Below are positions 22,375 to 34,251 of a stretch of DNA of 64,000 bases, piece after piece. Location of the stretch: positions 2,418,001-2,482,000 of the forward strand of contig NC_088935.1 in NCBI RefSeq assembly GCF_033473495.1, given 5' to 3'. Every line of letters starts with the position of its first letter. Position 1 is the first letter of the stretch. The position numbers and the translations under genes are program-made. Under the pieces are notes generated by a model. It was not told the origin of the DNA, made no database searches, and saw nothing but the letters and a program-made list of their open reading frames with translations. The DNA is from Cercospora beticola. Lineage: Eukaryota > Ascomycota > Dothideomycetes > Mycosphaerellales > Mycosphaerellaceae.

Positions 22375-23727
22375 ATGCAATACCAACGACCAGAAAAGCC
22401 GTCTCCCGTCGCCCCGCGTATCATCATACACGGCGGCGCGGGAAACATAACTCGACAGAACTTGTCACCAGAATCGTATCAAGTCTACCGCCATGCTCTT
22501 CTCTCCATCCTCAAGCGTGCACGGGCGCAGCTTCCGAACCCTCAAGCATCTGCACTCGATGTTGCCACATATGCAGTCTCACTTCTCGAGGAGAATCCGC
22601 TCTTCAACGCCGGACGAGGTGCAGTGTTTACCACAGAAGGCACTCACGAGCTCGAAGCTTCCGTCATGGTGAGCACCGGATACCGAAAGCGAGGTGTTGG
22701 TGTAATGAAAGTACGAACGGCTAAAAGCCCGATCAAGCTGGCGAGAGAGATGTTATTGCGAGGAGAGCTGGACGATGGTGGTGGTGCTCACGCCCATAAT
22801 CAGCTAGAAGGCGAGACCTGCGATCGTCTGAACCACGATTGGGGCTTGGAGTCTGTGAAGCCGAGTTACTTTTGGACGCGAAGAAGATGGGATGAGCACC
22901 GAATAGGTCTTGGTCTTCCGCACGATAATGACACTTACCGAAAGCACAAGCAATTGGCCGATGGCGACGATTCCCTCCCAGAGAAAGATGAGTTGCAAGT
23001 AGATCCACAGACTTGGGACGATCCGAGCTGGAATGGCAGTGACTATCTACCTCAGGGTACTGTAGGCGCTGTGGTACTTGACAGCTCAGGCGTGCTCTGC
23101 GTAGCAACCTCAACTGGTGGTTTGACCAACAAGGTAAGACGTGTTGCAAACCAATTCCTCGACACTGTAATTCAAACGTAGCCTGGAGTTCAGAACTAAT
23201 GGCCTCTACAGCTGCCCGGTCGGATTGGAGACACGCCTACATTGGGCGCAGGCTTTTGGGCGGAGCAATGGCAAGAGAGAAAGCCACAAGAAGACAACCT
23301 GTCAACAAGTTGGCTGCAAGCATGTTTGCCTAATTTCACGAGCTATACAGCACTAGACATGGCCCCTGAGAGTACCTTCCGAGCAGTAGCAATGTCAGGA
23401 ACTGGGAACGGCGACAGCTTTCTTCGGACAAATGCTGCAAGAACCGCAGCAGCTATTGCACGCTACGCGGAAACATCTACGAGAAAAATCTCGCTACAGA
23501 ACGCTGTCACTGCAGTTGCTGGGCCACATGGCCAACTACAACAATCAGCTGGGGACAGGTGGAAGCGAACTGGTGAAGGCGAGGGCGGAATCATAGGCAT
23601 AGAGCTTATAGAAGACCGCGGACACATCGTCTACGATCACAACTGCGGCGGAATGTTCCGCGCTTATGTTGACGACAACGGCCACGCGCACTTTGGTGTC
23701 TTCCAAGACGAGAAGAGAACTCTTTAA
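22375..23727 (+). CDS. Threonine-type (Ntn) asparaginase/isoaspartyl peptidase-like hydrolase
   Basis: Two exons (22375-23133, 23212-23727) encode 424 residues. The N-terminal block RIIIHGGAGN and the NAGRGAVFT motif mark the Asparaginase_2 family. Autocleavage is expected before Thr229 in QGTVGAVVLD, giving alpha and beta chains; Thr229 is the nucleophile. Downstream TSTGGLTNK, GRIGDTPTLGAG and MSGTGNGD are the usual substrate-loop segments. It hydrolyses asparagine or isoaspartyl bonds. The protein is longer than bacterial EcAIII (about 320) because of an insertion at about 140-220, as in other fungal members. No signal peptide is seen. Confidence 0.9.
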
Positions 23728-23898
23728 GGGAAGTGCACAGAGCAAGGTGGCAACAAAATGTGAATCATAGAATAATCGCGAACACGCCTTTGCTGGGTAT
23801 CGAGGCCTGACGCTGTTATTATGAAAGTTACCAATATGGTTCGCTGAACTCCACGCTAAAAGTCTCTCAAGATTTCCACCTGGATGCAAAAATTCTCC

Positions 23899-25743
23899 TC
23901 ATACCCATGGTTGTTGTTGCTGTTGCGTCGATTGTGCTCCTGGCCGCGGAAAGACAGGAACAGTTTCTAAATTCTCCATGCCCCCCATGGTATTTTGAGG
24001 TCCATGTTGCCAGCCACTCCCTGTCTGCTGATTGACGAACTGCGATTGTCTGAAAGGATTGGTGCTTCCCGTGGGCTGCACCTGCAATGCATTCGGCGCG
24101 GATGGCGGCTGCAAGTTTGGTGTGCTTCTCGCGAACGGGTTCGTTCCAGTGGCTTGTGCTTGAAGTGGCTGAGTCTGGAAGGGACCTTGCGTTCCATTTA
24201 AAGAGTTTTGCTGTTGAGGAGGGGGAGAAGGGCCGTTCTCAGGTATTGATGCAAATGCACTTTTAGCGAACGGATTTGTGGATTGACGATTGAGAGCCTG
24301 TTGTCCGGGCGTTGAGCCTGCAGTGTTGGCTCCTGTCTGCATCATGGATAAACGAAATGGGTTCGTAGTTTGTCCAGTTGCCAGCGCTTGCTGTTGAGGT
24401 GGCTGCGGGCTGTACCCACCAAATCCGGCGCCAGTGTATTGAGCTTGTATGGGCTGTGGCTGCGACTGTGTCTGTGGCGCTGCCTGTTGATCATACTGAA
24501 TTTGCGGCACTCCTGGCCCAGCGTATCCATTGAACGGCTGTTGAGGATCCTGCGAGTAACTCATACTGGGTGGTTGTTGCTGGTAACCAGTCATTTGCAT
24601 CTGCAATTGCTGCGCCTGCATCTGCTGGACCTGCTGCTGCTGCTGTTGCTGTTGCTGTAGAAATGGATTGGTCTGCATGGTTTGTTGGTTCGACTCGATA
24701 GACTCAAAGAAATCGATGAGGTCCGGCGCCGGCCCCTTGGCGGTTTGGCTTGCTGGCGCAGCAGTCGCGCCAGACTTGATATCATCGAACGGCGTTGGAA
24801 TTGGCGCTGCGGGTTTAGTCGCTGCTTTCGCAGCCGACGTGGTCTTTGAGAAAGGTTTAGCCCCGGGTTTCTTCGATTCCTGCTCCGCAAGATACTGCCG
24901 TCGATTGATCTCGAAGTCTTTATCATCCAGATACTCCTGCAGAGAGGCAGCAAGACTGGTGGGGGCATGTTTGAGCTTGGGTATGGCAAGCCTCGTCGCA
25001 TGCTCATACTGCCGAGCGACACTCAGGTACTGCACTACCTGTTCCGTCTGTTTGCAAAACTTCTTGTATATTGCGATAGACCTCTCCGCGTCGGGCCTCG
25101 ACATCTCAAAATAATGGCTCAAGACATTCATCACGCCCTCGTTCTCGACATTGTACAGATCCAGCAAGTCCCTCGTGAGCAAACGGAATGCAGTCAAGGA
25201 GATCTCATTCTCCACATCGTTGTTCAAGAAGGTGCATCTCACTAATGCTGCAATTTGGCTCTGTACGGTTTCCGTCTCACGAAGCAGCCCTTTGTCCACG
25301 GTCAGGCGCTTCATACGCCCCTCGCCAGCGCGCACATAGTCGCATCTTGTCCGTTCGTATCCCAGTGCGCGCGAGAGAAGGTATTCAGAGTAAACGCGGA
25401 TATTTTGCCCTTGAGTCTGCACGTCGGTGAATGTGTTGATGGCTAATCGATTGCGCGGCGCGGCGGAAAGGTAGCTGAGCGTGACGTCCTGCACGCCCTC
25501 CTTGATCATCAAATGCACGATAATCAGCGCCTTGAAGGCCACGGTCCACGTCGAGTCGCGTAGTCGGTTCTGGAGCGTGCGGAAGACCTCGGCGACGCCT
25601 GCCTCGCCGGATTGCGTGGCAAGCAGGATGTGCTCGACATATTTGGACTTGGGCGGCGCAAGCTTGACTTTGGTGCCTCTCTTGACCGACTTCTCGAATG
25701 AGTTGCTCATGGCCGGGTTGTAGCGGTGGTTCGCCAGGGACAT
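23899..25743 (-). CDS. Clathrin assembly protein AP180 (Yap1801/1802-like)
   Basis: The intronless gene encodes 614 residues. The N-terminal ANTH domain (about 10-285) begins with SFEKSVKRGTKVKLAPPKSKYVEHIL, here quoted only as far as SFEKSVKRGTKVKLAPPKSK, the lysine-rich phosphoinositide-binding start, and includes LLSRALGYERTRCDYVR. The C-terminal half is disordered and rich in Gln and Pro, with a run of nine glutamines near residue 365. It has five NPF motifs (NPFLQ, NPFRLS, NPFAKS, NPFARS, NPFRQS), which bind EH-domain proteins such as Ede1/Pan1. It links PI(4,5)P2 membranes to clathrin and recruits v-SNAREs in endocytosis. Met12 (MSNSFEK) is the likely real start by comparison with the family. 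Confidence 0.95.
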   Translation of the reverse strand: MSLANHRYNPAMSNSFEKSVKRGTKVKLAPPKSKYVEHILLATQSGEAGVAEVFRTLQNRLRDSTWTVAFKALIIVHLMIKEGVQDVTLSYLSAAPRNRLAINTFTDVQTQGQNIRVYSEYLLSRALGYERTRCDYVRAGEGRMKRLTVDKGLLRETETVQSQIAALVRCTFLNNDVENEISLTAFRLLTRDLLDLYNVENEGVMNVLSHYFEMSRPDAERSIAIYKKFCKQTEQVVQYLSVARQYEHATRLAIPKLKHAPTSLAASLQEYLDDKDFEINRRQYLAEQESKKPGAKPFSKTTSAAKAATKPAAPIPTPFDDIKSGATAAPASQTAKGPAPDLIDFFESIESNQQTMQTNPFLQQQQQQQQQVQQMQAQQLQMQMTGYQQQPPSMSYSQDPQQPFNGYAGPGVPQIQYDQQAAPQTQSQPQPIQAQYTGAGFGGYSPQPPQQQALATGQTTNPFRLSMMQTGANTAGSTPGQQALNRQSTNPFAKSAFASIPENGPSPPPQQQNSLNGTQGPFQTQPLQAQATGTNPFARSTPNLQPPSAPNALQVQPTGSTNPFRQSQFVNQQTGSGWQHGPQNTMGGMENLETVPVFPRPGAQSTQQQQQPWV

Positions 25744-26140
25744 TCAGACGCAGCGGCGCGGAGCGGATGGGGCGCGGCGGATTGGCGGAGTTACAAAGGC
25801 GGCGGCAGCATCGCGATCGCATGCAGCAGCGTTTACAGGCGGGCGGCGGGCGTTGCAATCACGCGCTGCTGTGAGGTGAACTGTGAACTGCGAACTGGCA
25901 ACGACGACAGAGGTGCAGCTCGGCCGGCTCGGCAGGTTCAGCCACATCAACACGGCGCACGGAGAGACTTAGAATATGCAGGAGCATGACATCAGCCCCA
26001 ATTTCACACTATCAGGCACATGCTACACAAGTCTTCCATCACTCCGTCTCCAACCTCGCTGTCCGTACTTTCCACCCACGTCCGTGTGCTCGAGATCGGC
26101 GTCTCGCAGCGTCATGTCTGAGCTGTCCGCCGATGTCTTC
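25744..26140. other. Intergenic region, 0.4 kb
   Basis: It lies between the AP180 start and the acyltransferase stop (both minus strand). It is GC-rich next to the AP180 gene, consistent with a promoter and 5' UTR. No exon is seen. Confidence 0.45.
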
Positions 26141-27796
26141 TCATGCCACATGCAGCACGAATGGCAGTAGGCCTTCGTCCTCGACCAAATGGGCCATGGT
26201 CTCCTCATCTGCCTGCATCGCGACCTCCCACATTTCCTCGTCCTCACGTGGAGGCAACAAGATGCAGCCCGCATTCATGCACTCTCTGCTTGCCTCACGC
26301 ACGAACTGAGGTGCGCCAAGCCCCAGGCCCAAAGTCGCCGCAGTTCCCATTGGCATTTCAGACCAATTGGTGATAACGAAGTCAGTGTTGAGGTTTGCAC
26401 CGATGTCGAGAGCGCCACGGACATCCGAAGCATTGTTGACTGCGGCGATGGTGGCACGCAACTCCGTCTCGTCAGTCGTCGAAATGCTGTCATGAACCAG
26501 GTGAGCCGTGTGGCTCAACGTTCCAACGTCGAACGGCAGGCTGAGGCGGATGAAGCGTTCGGTGGCTTTCGCAGGGACGCAAGCATTGCCAAAGTAGTCA
26601 GGTCCAAGAACCGGGTCGAGACGCATGCGCATGTCGACCGGGAAACGGCATGTTGACGTCTGCTTCTCTTCCACTCTCACTCTTGGGCTTCGGCCCCTGG
26701 TGATGGCCTTCCAAAGAATAGCCACCAGGCATTCGAGTGGTCCAATAGTCTTGCAGGGCTCGTCAAACGACAATACGGCCCGCTCGTTGATCAGACTTGT
26801 CGTTTGACGAATCTTCCGCAAATCAAGTGCCAATATTTGGCAGCTGGCGGATCTTGGTGCACTTGGATTGCTCGATGGCTTCTGTGCTCTTCCGTACTTG
26901 GTCTCCTCAAAGCGTTTGGCCTTGACTCCACGAGAACCGGAGAGGCGGTCTCGGCTTCTGGACTGATCAACAGCATCAGATCTGACATCAGTCGAAGCAA
27001 ATTCTAAGAGCCTATTAGTCGCAAAAGACCGCATTTCTATTTAGGCTCGCACTTACCATGGCCACTAGACATCAGGCGGATGATGGCTGACATGCCACGT
27101 TCGTCAGACACTGCATGATGCAAGAAGACCGTGACGAACACTCCCCCTTCGATGAAGGTTGCCTGAACGGCGAAGACTGGGCTCTCTCCCGCCGCCGGAT
27201 CTGGGAAGTCCGGCAAAGAGCTGAAGTTGGTTCCTACTAGGGTGCTGGCTGGCATTCCACTTGTGGCGAGCTCATCGTATGTCTCCGCAAAGTGCGCTTT
27301 ACTTAAGTGTTTGACGATAGGACGGATTGCTTGACCCTCCGCTTTCACGAGAACCTGAAGATGTCCGCTCTGCCCCTTGTCTGTATCTTCCTGTTGTCCT
27401 TGTTCACGAATGTCAAGCAAAGCGAACGTATTTCCGCCGGTGCTCTCTCGCCTTGACTGCAGTAGTGGGGCGAAGCGGGCGCCGATGCTGACAGTCTCTC
27501 GGCGGAGAGGTTGTGCGTGACTTGGCAGCACAAACTCGACGGCTTCGGTATTTGTTGATGTTGAGCCTGCTAGGATGGGGTAGCGATTGACGGCGCGCTG
27601 CATTGCATCGGTGAGTCTTGAGACGACATCATCTGCTCCTGTTTTGCCGTTTCGATATGGGAAGCAGTAGCAACAACGGACTGTACACCTGTCAGCGGTC
27701 CATATACTCGACGAGGCGTCCCCAGTTCGACTCACTGTAACTTCGTACCGCCGACTGGTCGATGGTCGACAGCCGGTACGACACTGGCTCGGTCAT
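26141..27796 (-). CDS. BAHD/Tri101-type acyl-CoA-dependent acyltransferase
   Basis: Three exons (27796-27736, 27680-27057, 27003-26141) encode 515 residues. The catalytic HxxxD is in LHHAVSDERG at about 208-213. The second family motif near the C terminus is degenerate: LGLGLGAP stands where DFGWG-like sequences are usual. Residues YFGNA at the expected structural site also fit. Fungal relatives such as trichothecene 3-O-acetyltransferase move an acyl group from CoA to a hydroxyl. Many act in toxin biosynthesis or self-protection, but the acceptor here cannot be named. The third exon begins after CTTAG, which is the only acceptor that preserves the phase. Confidence 0.85.
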
Positions 27797-28153
27797 GGTG
27801 TTCGATTGCTGGTGTGGTGGAGGTGTAGAGAGAAGTCGACGTAGCTGTGGTGTGCGAAGGTCTTCAAGGTTATGTGAAGAAGTGCAATGACAGTTTGTGG
27901 AGCTGAAGAAAACAGTTTCGCGATGCACCTCGGCGGAAGTGAAGACGGCAGGTGGCACGGCCGTTCGTTTGCTCTCACATTGCATACATTATGTAAGTTT
28001 GTTGTTGCTGATGGAAACCGTTGACAAGCAACAAGTACGATGCAACCTCAAGTGAAGCTTCAGGTAGGCATAGTCCCAAATCGTGTATTTCTCGCATGGC
28101 ATCCCCTCATCGCGCATGGAGAGATGCAGCAGTCCGTCCTCCAGAGAGCAAGC
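27797..28153. other. Intergenic region, 0.36 kb
   Basis: It lies between the acyltransferase start and the stop of the Myb-type gene (both minus strand). It should contain the acyltransferase promoter and the Myb 3' UTR. Nothing else is seen. Confidence 0.45.
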
Positions 28154-29766
28154 TCACTTGGCTCCCAATTCCTTCCACTTGCGGGCACAGGTCGCGGCAG
28201 CAAAGTGATAGCTGCTCCCCTCCTGCGCCAGGTACTCGCTGATCTTCTTCCATGGCAAGCGACCACTGTCTCGACCACGACCACGGCCATGCTGACCTGA
28301 GAAGCGAGCGACAGCTCGGTTGAGAAGGCGAACCTGCACTTTCGTTAGGACACGGCTGCATACAGATGGAAGTGCAAACATCATGGACTTACATCTTCCG
28401 CAGTCCATTCTGGCCGACGGACACGCTCAGTCTTATCCTTGGTCAATACCCTCACCCGGCCTCGCAGCGTCGACTCTGCTTCTCGGAAGTTGCCCATGCG
28501 CTTGATCTCCTTGTACGAGAAGCCTTCGTTCCTCATCTTGAGCAGGTACTTGTCACGGGCGCGACGAGCATGCGCGTCATGGAGGGCTCGATCGTTCATG
28601 TCTTCTGCGACGTTGTCCTCAACATCCATGTCGGAGCTACCCTCGCTGAACGACTCGGAGCAGTCCTCCTCACGACCTTCGCCAAAGCCCTGGATCACAC
28701 CGGCCTCTGGACGCAGAAATTGCTGTATGGCAGCCGGCTGCACGCTCTGGAAGTCCACGTAGGCGGACGTGAAATCCGGAATGCCAGTGGGCATGGGATG
28801 CCCGTGTGGGTGGTAGGTGTTCGATGTCGGCATTGCGATGGTGGGCCACTGACCAGACTGCGTGTGGAAGGCAGCTGCCAGCGTCATATTACCGAAGGAT
28901 GCGGAGCATAACGCTGGTGCATAAGCCGGTGTCGCCGCACTTGCCGAAGTTAAGGGGTTTGAGGACAGGGGTCCGAATGAAGAGTCGAGCTTGGGAACAG
29001 CGTGCTCGAGGAAAAGATTGTCGTGCGTGCGCTCGTCTTGCACATGCACTGAACTGTCAGACTGCCGGCTGCTTCCAGGGGTCCGCGGGTCGTTGCTGTA
29101 GGTGTCGGTGGTGGACGGTGATGGTGCATTGTCACACTCGGTCGTCGACATGAATGATTGCCCACTCTCTACGTTTTCGAACTTAGCGAGATCCACTCGA
29201 CTGGAAAGCAATGAGCTGCGCCGAACACAGCCATTGTCGATGTGTCCGATGCCCAGCGCACTGGAACTGCGCAACCCGGGCCCATAGCCGCGATGAGTGA
29301 GCGATTCTGGCGCCGCGGTGCTAGCAGACGAGCCGGGACGAGCTTGAGGTGTTTCAAGGTTGGCCAGAGATGAATGCCCGGTGGGCATTGGCCACATTGC
29401 TTGTTCGCAGTGAGTTGTGTCCATTGACTGATATGACAGTCCGGCGCAGTCGGTGGCAGGGGCAGTGAAAGAGTCATCGAGGCAGTACTCTCGCCATGGG
29501 AATGAGTCCACCGTGGCCAGATCTCCGGCCACTGCGCTAGGCGGCGTCATAAAATCATCGAAAACCGATGCAGAGAAGCTGGATTGGAGGTCGCGGTTCA
29601 ATGGGGGTCGGAAGGTCAATGTCGGCGTCGGCGTCCCGTGTGGGTATTGATCGACTGGCCGAGACACAGGCATGATGAGGTATTGCTGAGTCCACGGAGG
29701 TCTCGCGCACTGGCGTCGGATGTTTTGATGAAGGGGATATGGATGCACGAAGTTGGGCAGAGACAT
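28154..29766 (-). CDS. Myb/SANT-like putative transcription factor
   Basis: Two exons (29766-28393, 28333-28154) encode 517 residues. The first 380 residues are low complexity, rich in Ser, Pro and Thr, as in activation domains. An acidic patch (EDCSESFSEGSSDMDVED) precedes the basic helix RRARDKYLLKMRNEGFSYKE and a helix-turn-helix-like segment ending in RRPEWTAEDVRLL. The intron falls within that Trp-containing Myb repeat. The last 60 residues continue it (LPWKKISEYLAQ and CARKWKEL), so the intron is needed for a complete domain. It resembles fungal Myb-like regulators, whose targets are unknown. Met32 is a likely alternative start. Confidence 0.75.
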
Positions 29767-32700
29767 TGCGCGAGATGAAGCTAGAAACTGTTAGTGGCGT
29801 TGCATTGGCTGACAGAGCTTTGCTGCAGTCCACAAGCGCGGTGTGCACGTACCTTCAACGGTCAGGAACTGGCACGTGGATTGCAGCGGCAAAGCACTTA
29901 CGAGATGCAGCCCGGGCGTTCGTGCAGGTGGAAAGTCGCAAGAACGGGCAGGTTCGAGCCGTGAACTTGTGCAGATGGGTCAGGGCGGTGAGGACGATGC
30001 AGTCGCTGGAGAGCGTTCGACACAGGATCTCTTGCTTGAACGAGTGAAGCCGTAGGTCTCAAACGCGCTCACCGACCTCTGCTCGTAGGCAGCGAGCAGG
30101 AACTGACAAGATCGATAGTGGCGATTGGTGGGGCGCGGCAGTGATGGATGTTTGCACGGGTTTCTTGTGCTTGACTTCCGTATTGCTGAGGCTTTCTGGT
30201 CTTCAAGCTATGGTGGTCTGTTCCGTAAAGGCGCAACGGACGATTTCGATTTGCAGGGAACCGGATTTGAAGAAACAAGCCGCCAGAAGAAGGACAAAAC
30301 AACAGCCGCCAACGATGTGAAGCAGAAAGCGAACAAAAACAATCAGAACCAACCTCCAAGTGCAATCCCTTACGGAGTGGAAGTCCGGGCTTTGCCACGG
30401 GCATCGTCCATGCTTTGTATTGCACGTTTCAACATCGTGCCCCGCGAACAACACGAATGTTCGTTTGACTCTTTCCGCCACTCAATGTCGGGAGACATTA
30501 GGACGAACGTTCCGCGCTCCGCCCATGTGTTCCAGGCATTTCTGTAAGACTTCAGGGTGGAGCCATAGGCAGGCTGCGACTCCGCGCGGGAACGATGGCA
30601 GAGGATACAGGGTGCTGGACTGCCTAGCCTCAAACAATGTGGTGGATGGCCCAATGGTGAGGCAACTCCTTCCGCGCCTGTCAACGGCAGCATGATGAAG
30701 AACCGTGTCGTGCGTTCACACAGGTCCCTGACAGGGTCTGAGATTCTCGGATCGGACCTGTCATCAACATCAATATGCTGCTTTCCGGGCCAGCGCAGAG
30801 GGCTAGCTCGGCTTGCATGTGGCCTCATCACTCAGGCCGAGATGATAGCGGCAAAATCGACGGCTGAAGCGATTGTCAAGCAGACAGTGGCAAAGTCCGA
30901 CGTGATGCTTGCATGTTGCCATAGTGAAGCAGATTGCCATGTCTTGTCGAGCCTGCTTCACTCTGCGGCGACATGCTGGGAGAGCACTGAGCTTGGCAGG
31001 ATGGGTGTCGTCGGCGATGGAGCGTGCGCTCGATGGCTCTGCTTGCAGCAGTTGTTTACCTGGAAAGCTGCGCACACTGCAAGACTTCATTGGTACCCCG
31101 CGGTAGCATGCGTGTGGTGCCAACGATGGTCGACCTATGCTGATCACAGCATCGAATGTGACAGCTCATCTTCTTATGCCTCGACTTGCATAGACATACC
31201 TCTGAATCGTTCATCGTCCAGCTGGCCCAGCCTTTCCACAGCGAGAGGCAACGAGCGCGGAGGCAGCGTCAGCACGCCCTTCCCCAGGCGCCCTCCCGCT
31301 TGTTTTGATCGGCAGCGGAAGTGTCGCGAGACAGAACGCGACGCCCCTGGGCGAGCGCCTGTCAAGCCGGGCCGATGCATGTGCCCGCGACCCATGCTCC
31401 TGTCAAGCTGTGAAGAGCCTCTGGCAGAGTGGAGCAACGTAGCAGCGTGAAAATGGGCACAAACGACAGCAGGGCAAGGCGGCAGATCGGCCGGTCCATC
31501 ATCAGCTCGTCACGTTTGACAGTGTGAAGTGAGATGTGAGATGTGAGACGCTCGGTCGCATCAGATGGAGCTTGGCCATCAGCAGCTTTGGTGTGGTGTA
31601 CTATGCGAACTCGCAAGTCGTGAGAAGCGAAGTCAAGCCACCTCCACGAAGCCAAGCCACAGACATTGCCGAGAGTTTCGCTTGCTATTTTGGGGTTGGA
31701 GACGATCGCTTCATCTTCAACTTTCCGGGACAGAGAGCAAAAGAACCATCCATTTCCGCACTGCATGAACAGCCGAGACGACCGAACCTGCACGGAACCA
31801 CAAAGCGACCAATGTCACTCTGCTGGCACCAATGACAACGTGCAAATTATCTTATTGGTGCGCAGAAGGCATTTTCTCTAACCGCCTGTCGTTGTCCAAT
31901 AATCAAGCGAGCTTGAGAAGGTGGAAACTTCGTCTATACAGCGCGTCGTGGAAACTGCGCACTAGCACATTGGAACGCAGTCGGGATATCAATTGACTGG
32001 TCGGCAACATGCGGCCTCGAGCGCACATTGACAGCAGTGCAGTGCACGAGCAGTCTCGCGGTCTCCCCACCTCATCACAACCTCAAGCAGCCCATATTCA
32101 TGCCCAGAGCCACCATCTTCGAACGATCGTTGAACAATTGCCGCCCCGAAGCTGCCATCTTCCAGCCCGGTGTGCTCGGCAGTACAGCGGAGTGAGCTGC
32201 AGGAGCATGCGATGAAGAGTACTTGCCATCTGTGTGTAGTTGAAGACTGCTTAGCCGCCGATGCTTGCTTCGCGCCGACCCACGACCTTCTCAGCGGCCA
32301 CAAGTGCTTTTAATAGCTTGAAACAGGCGCGATACTTCCTTTCACTGCTCAACCCGCATTCCATGACGTCTCGGATCCAGCTCACGTCGATTCGAGGGCC
32401 ATTGAGCCGACCTGCTCGAATACTCTCAAACATTTTCTGCAGAAGCGCTCAGAGAGCATTGCAAATTGGTGTTTCAGCCTGGCGTCCTCCTGGAGGCCTG
32501 TGGGGCCTGTACGCCAGACCAAGTGGTTGGAGTGCTCGCGTGCTGTTTCAACCACGCTCTGCAATAGGCCGAAACATCTACTTGTGTGTATCAGAGGTCC
32601 ATATAAGCTGGCCTGTTGCCACTTCGGCTTGACAGCAAAACACAACCTGCGAGCGGCTGGCCTCTCTCTGTCTTCGGTCATCTGATCGACTTTTCCTCTT

Positions 32701-32890
32701 TTATTTCCTTTAGTCTTTCCTTATCTCTTGTTGGGTCTGGTACTGGTTCTCCAATTAGCTCTAATCCATAATTGCAAGTTTCTCGCCAGTCTTCCGTTTC
32801 ACTGGAATCTACGACGCCTGGCCTGCGTCCTCGAAGATCGATCATACCACTATCGGAACGAATTGCCTTCATCTTTCTCAGGGCTCCTGA
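29767..32890. other. Gene-poor region, 3.1 kb, between two Myb-type genes
   Basis: The two flanking regulators are divergent. Open frames of up to 252 codons occur on the plus strand (30692-31450) but lack recognisable domains, are rich in Cys, Ser and Arg, and show no splice-linked continuation. TC-rich sequence near 32690-32740 resembles a fungal promoter or leader for the downstream Myb gene. The stretch may contain long 5' UTRs or a noncoding RNA, but I can support neither. Confidence 0.45.
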
Positions 32891-33775
32891 ATGACCAACT
32901 ACAACCATCTTCCGATCATGCCCAAGCAAATCCGGGCAACTATGGCTGGCAGCACGGCTTCCTCGGCACCGTATCCGTCAGCGTCTGAGCATGTTCACAA
33001 GGCCGCAGCAATCTGGAGCTCGGCTGACGATGAGATTCTCTTACGAGCTCGAGCATCGGGACTCAACTGGCAACCCATTGCGAACCGCCACTTTCCGAAC
33101 AAAACTGCGAATGCCTGTCGAAAACGCCATGAGCGTCTCATCGAACGCCGCCATGTTGACGATTGGGACACGCACAAACTTGAACTGCTGGCCACGGAGT
33201 ACATGGCGTGTAGACGGGAGATGTGGGAGATCTTGGCATCTCGCCTGGGCGAGCGATGGGGGGTTGTCGAGTCTAAGGTGAGTCGGATTTCTTTTCTTTA
33301 ACTCTGGTAGTACACTGCTAATTGTTCACGTCAGTGTATGGAGAAAGGGTTCAAGACGCTCCAGACGGCGGCGCGAATGGCCCAGAGAAAAGCGTCCGTG
33401 GCCTATCAGCCTGTCGACGAACACGGAGGTATCTCGGACCACAACAGCGATTCTGGTATCGGCTTTGGTTCGGAGGCTGAGATGGAGGCAGGAGAGGCCA
33501 GACCTTCTGGCGATGCTGCGTCCTGGCATGCACAGTCGACGACTGAGCGCACGCGAACGCAGTCTCGACAGGAACACGGACGATCGCGGAGTCTTCCACA
33601 ACCTCTACCACTCTACCAACCGCCCCCTCCAATCCGCCGCACGTTCGACAGAGATCCATCAAGTGTATCGCCGCAGGACGATGAATTCCAGGCTCCAGGC
33701 GTCTCCCAGCGCTGCTCACCCGACTCGCAGAGCACAAGAGGCGGCATCAGCATTCAATCTGTGCTCTCCAATTGA
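32891..33775 (+). CDS. Myb/SANT-domain protein
   Basis: Two exons (32891-33277, 33335-33775) encode 275 residues. A Myb repeat at about 40-87 reads IWSSADDEILLRARASGLNW, with the third-helix segment NKTANACRKRHERL. A second, degenerate repeat follows (about 95-130, including REMWEILASRLGERW). The C-terminal half is disordered and ends in GISIQSVLSN, a tail common in fungal single-Myb proteins. A nuclear DNA-binding role is likely, with unknown targets. Met11 and Met18 are alternative starts before the domain. Confidence 0.8.
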
Positions 33776-34251
33776 TTGCATATCAATTTTCTTTTTTTGT
33801 ACACTGCAGCATGTTGCGATGAGATACCCCCAGCTGCTGGAACGATTGATGTAAAAGACAACTTCACGACTGATGACGAATTTCCTTGTGGGTGTACGAT
33901 AGCAGGAGTACTTCACATGCTGTGCTTTCAATGCTAGATAGACGAGAGTGTGGGGCCATCGGCTCGACCACATAAATATTCATGGCCTTCTTCGTCACAG
34001 TGCTTGGCAGCTATGCGTTTTCCTCCACTCCCGTCCGAGCCTCGGCGGACTAGCGGAGAGTGGGCCGGTGCATTTTGGCGTCACGACAACCACTGGCGCA
34101 GCAGCTGGTGGTCGTGTCGTCGAAAACGTACTGACGCGTCCCAATGCAAAGTCTCATTGTCCCGCCGCGACCACTGCAACCTGGTGTGCGAGAAAGTTGC
34201 AGCAGCCGCATAGGCTGATCCTGGCGCGTCCCCTGAGGCGACTTGTCCTCA
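33776..34251. other. Intergenic region, 0.48 kb
   Basis: It contains the Myb gene 3' region and the promoter of the metal transporter, both on the plus strand. No exon or repeat is evident. Confidence 0.45.

Noticed and set aside
24591..25430. Several frames antisense to or overlapping AP180
   Set aside because: AP180 is intact with a full ANTH domain and NPF motifs. The others are shadow frames.
30692..31450. 252-codon open frame on the plus strand in the gene-poor region
   Set aside because: Rich in Cys, Ser and Arg with no recognisable domain, no splice-linked continuation and no regular leader. Long chance frames are common in GC-rich fungal DNA.
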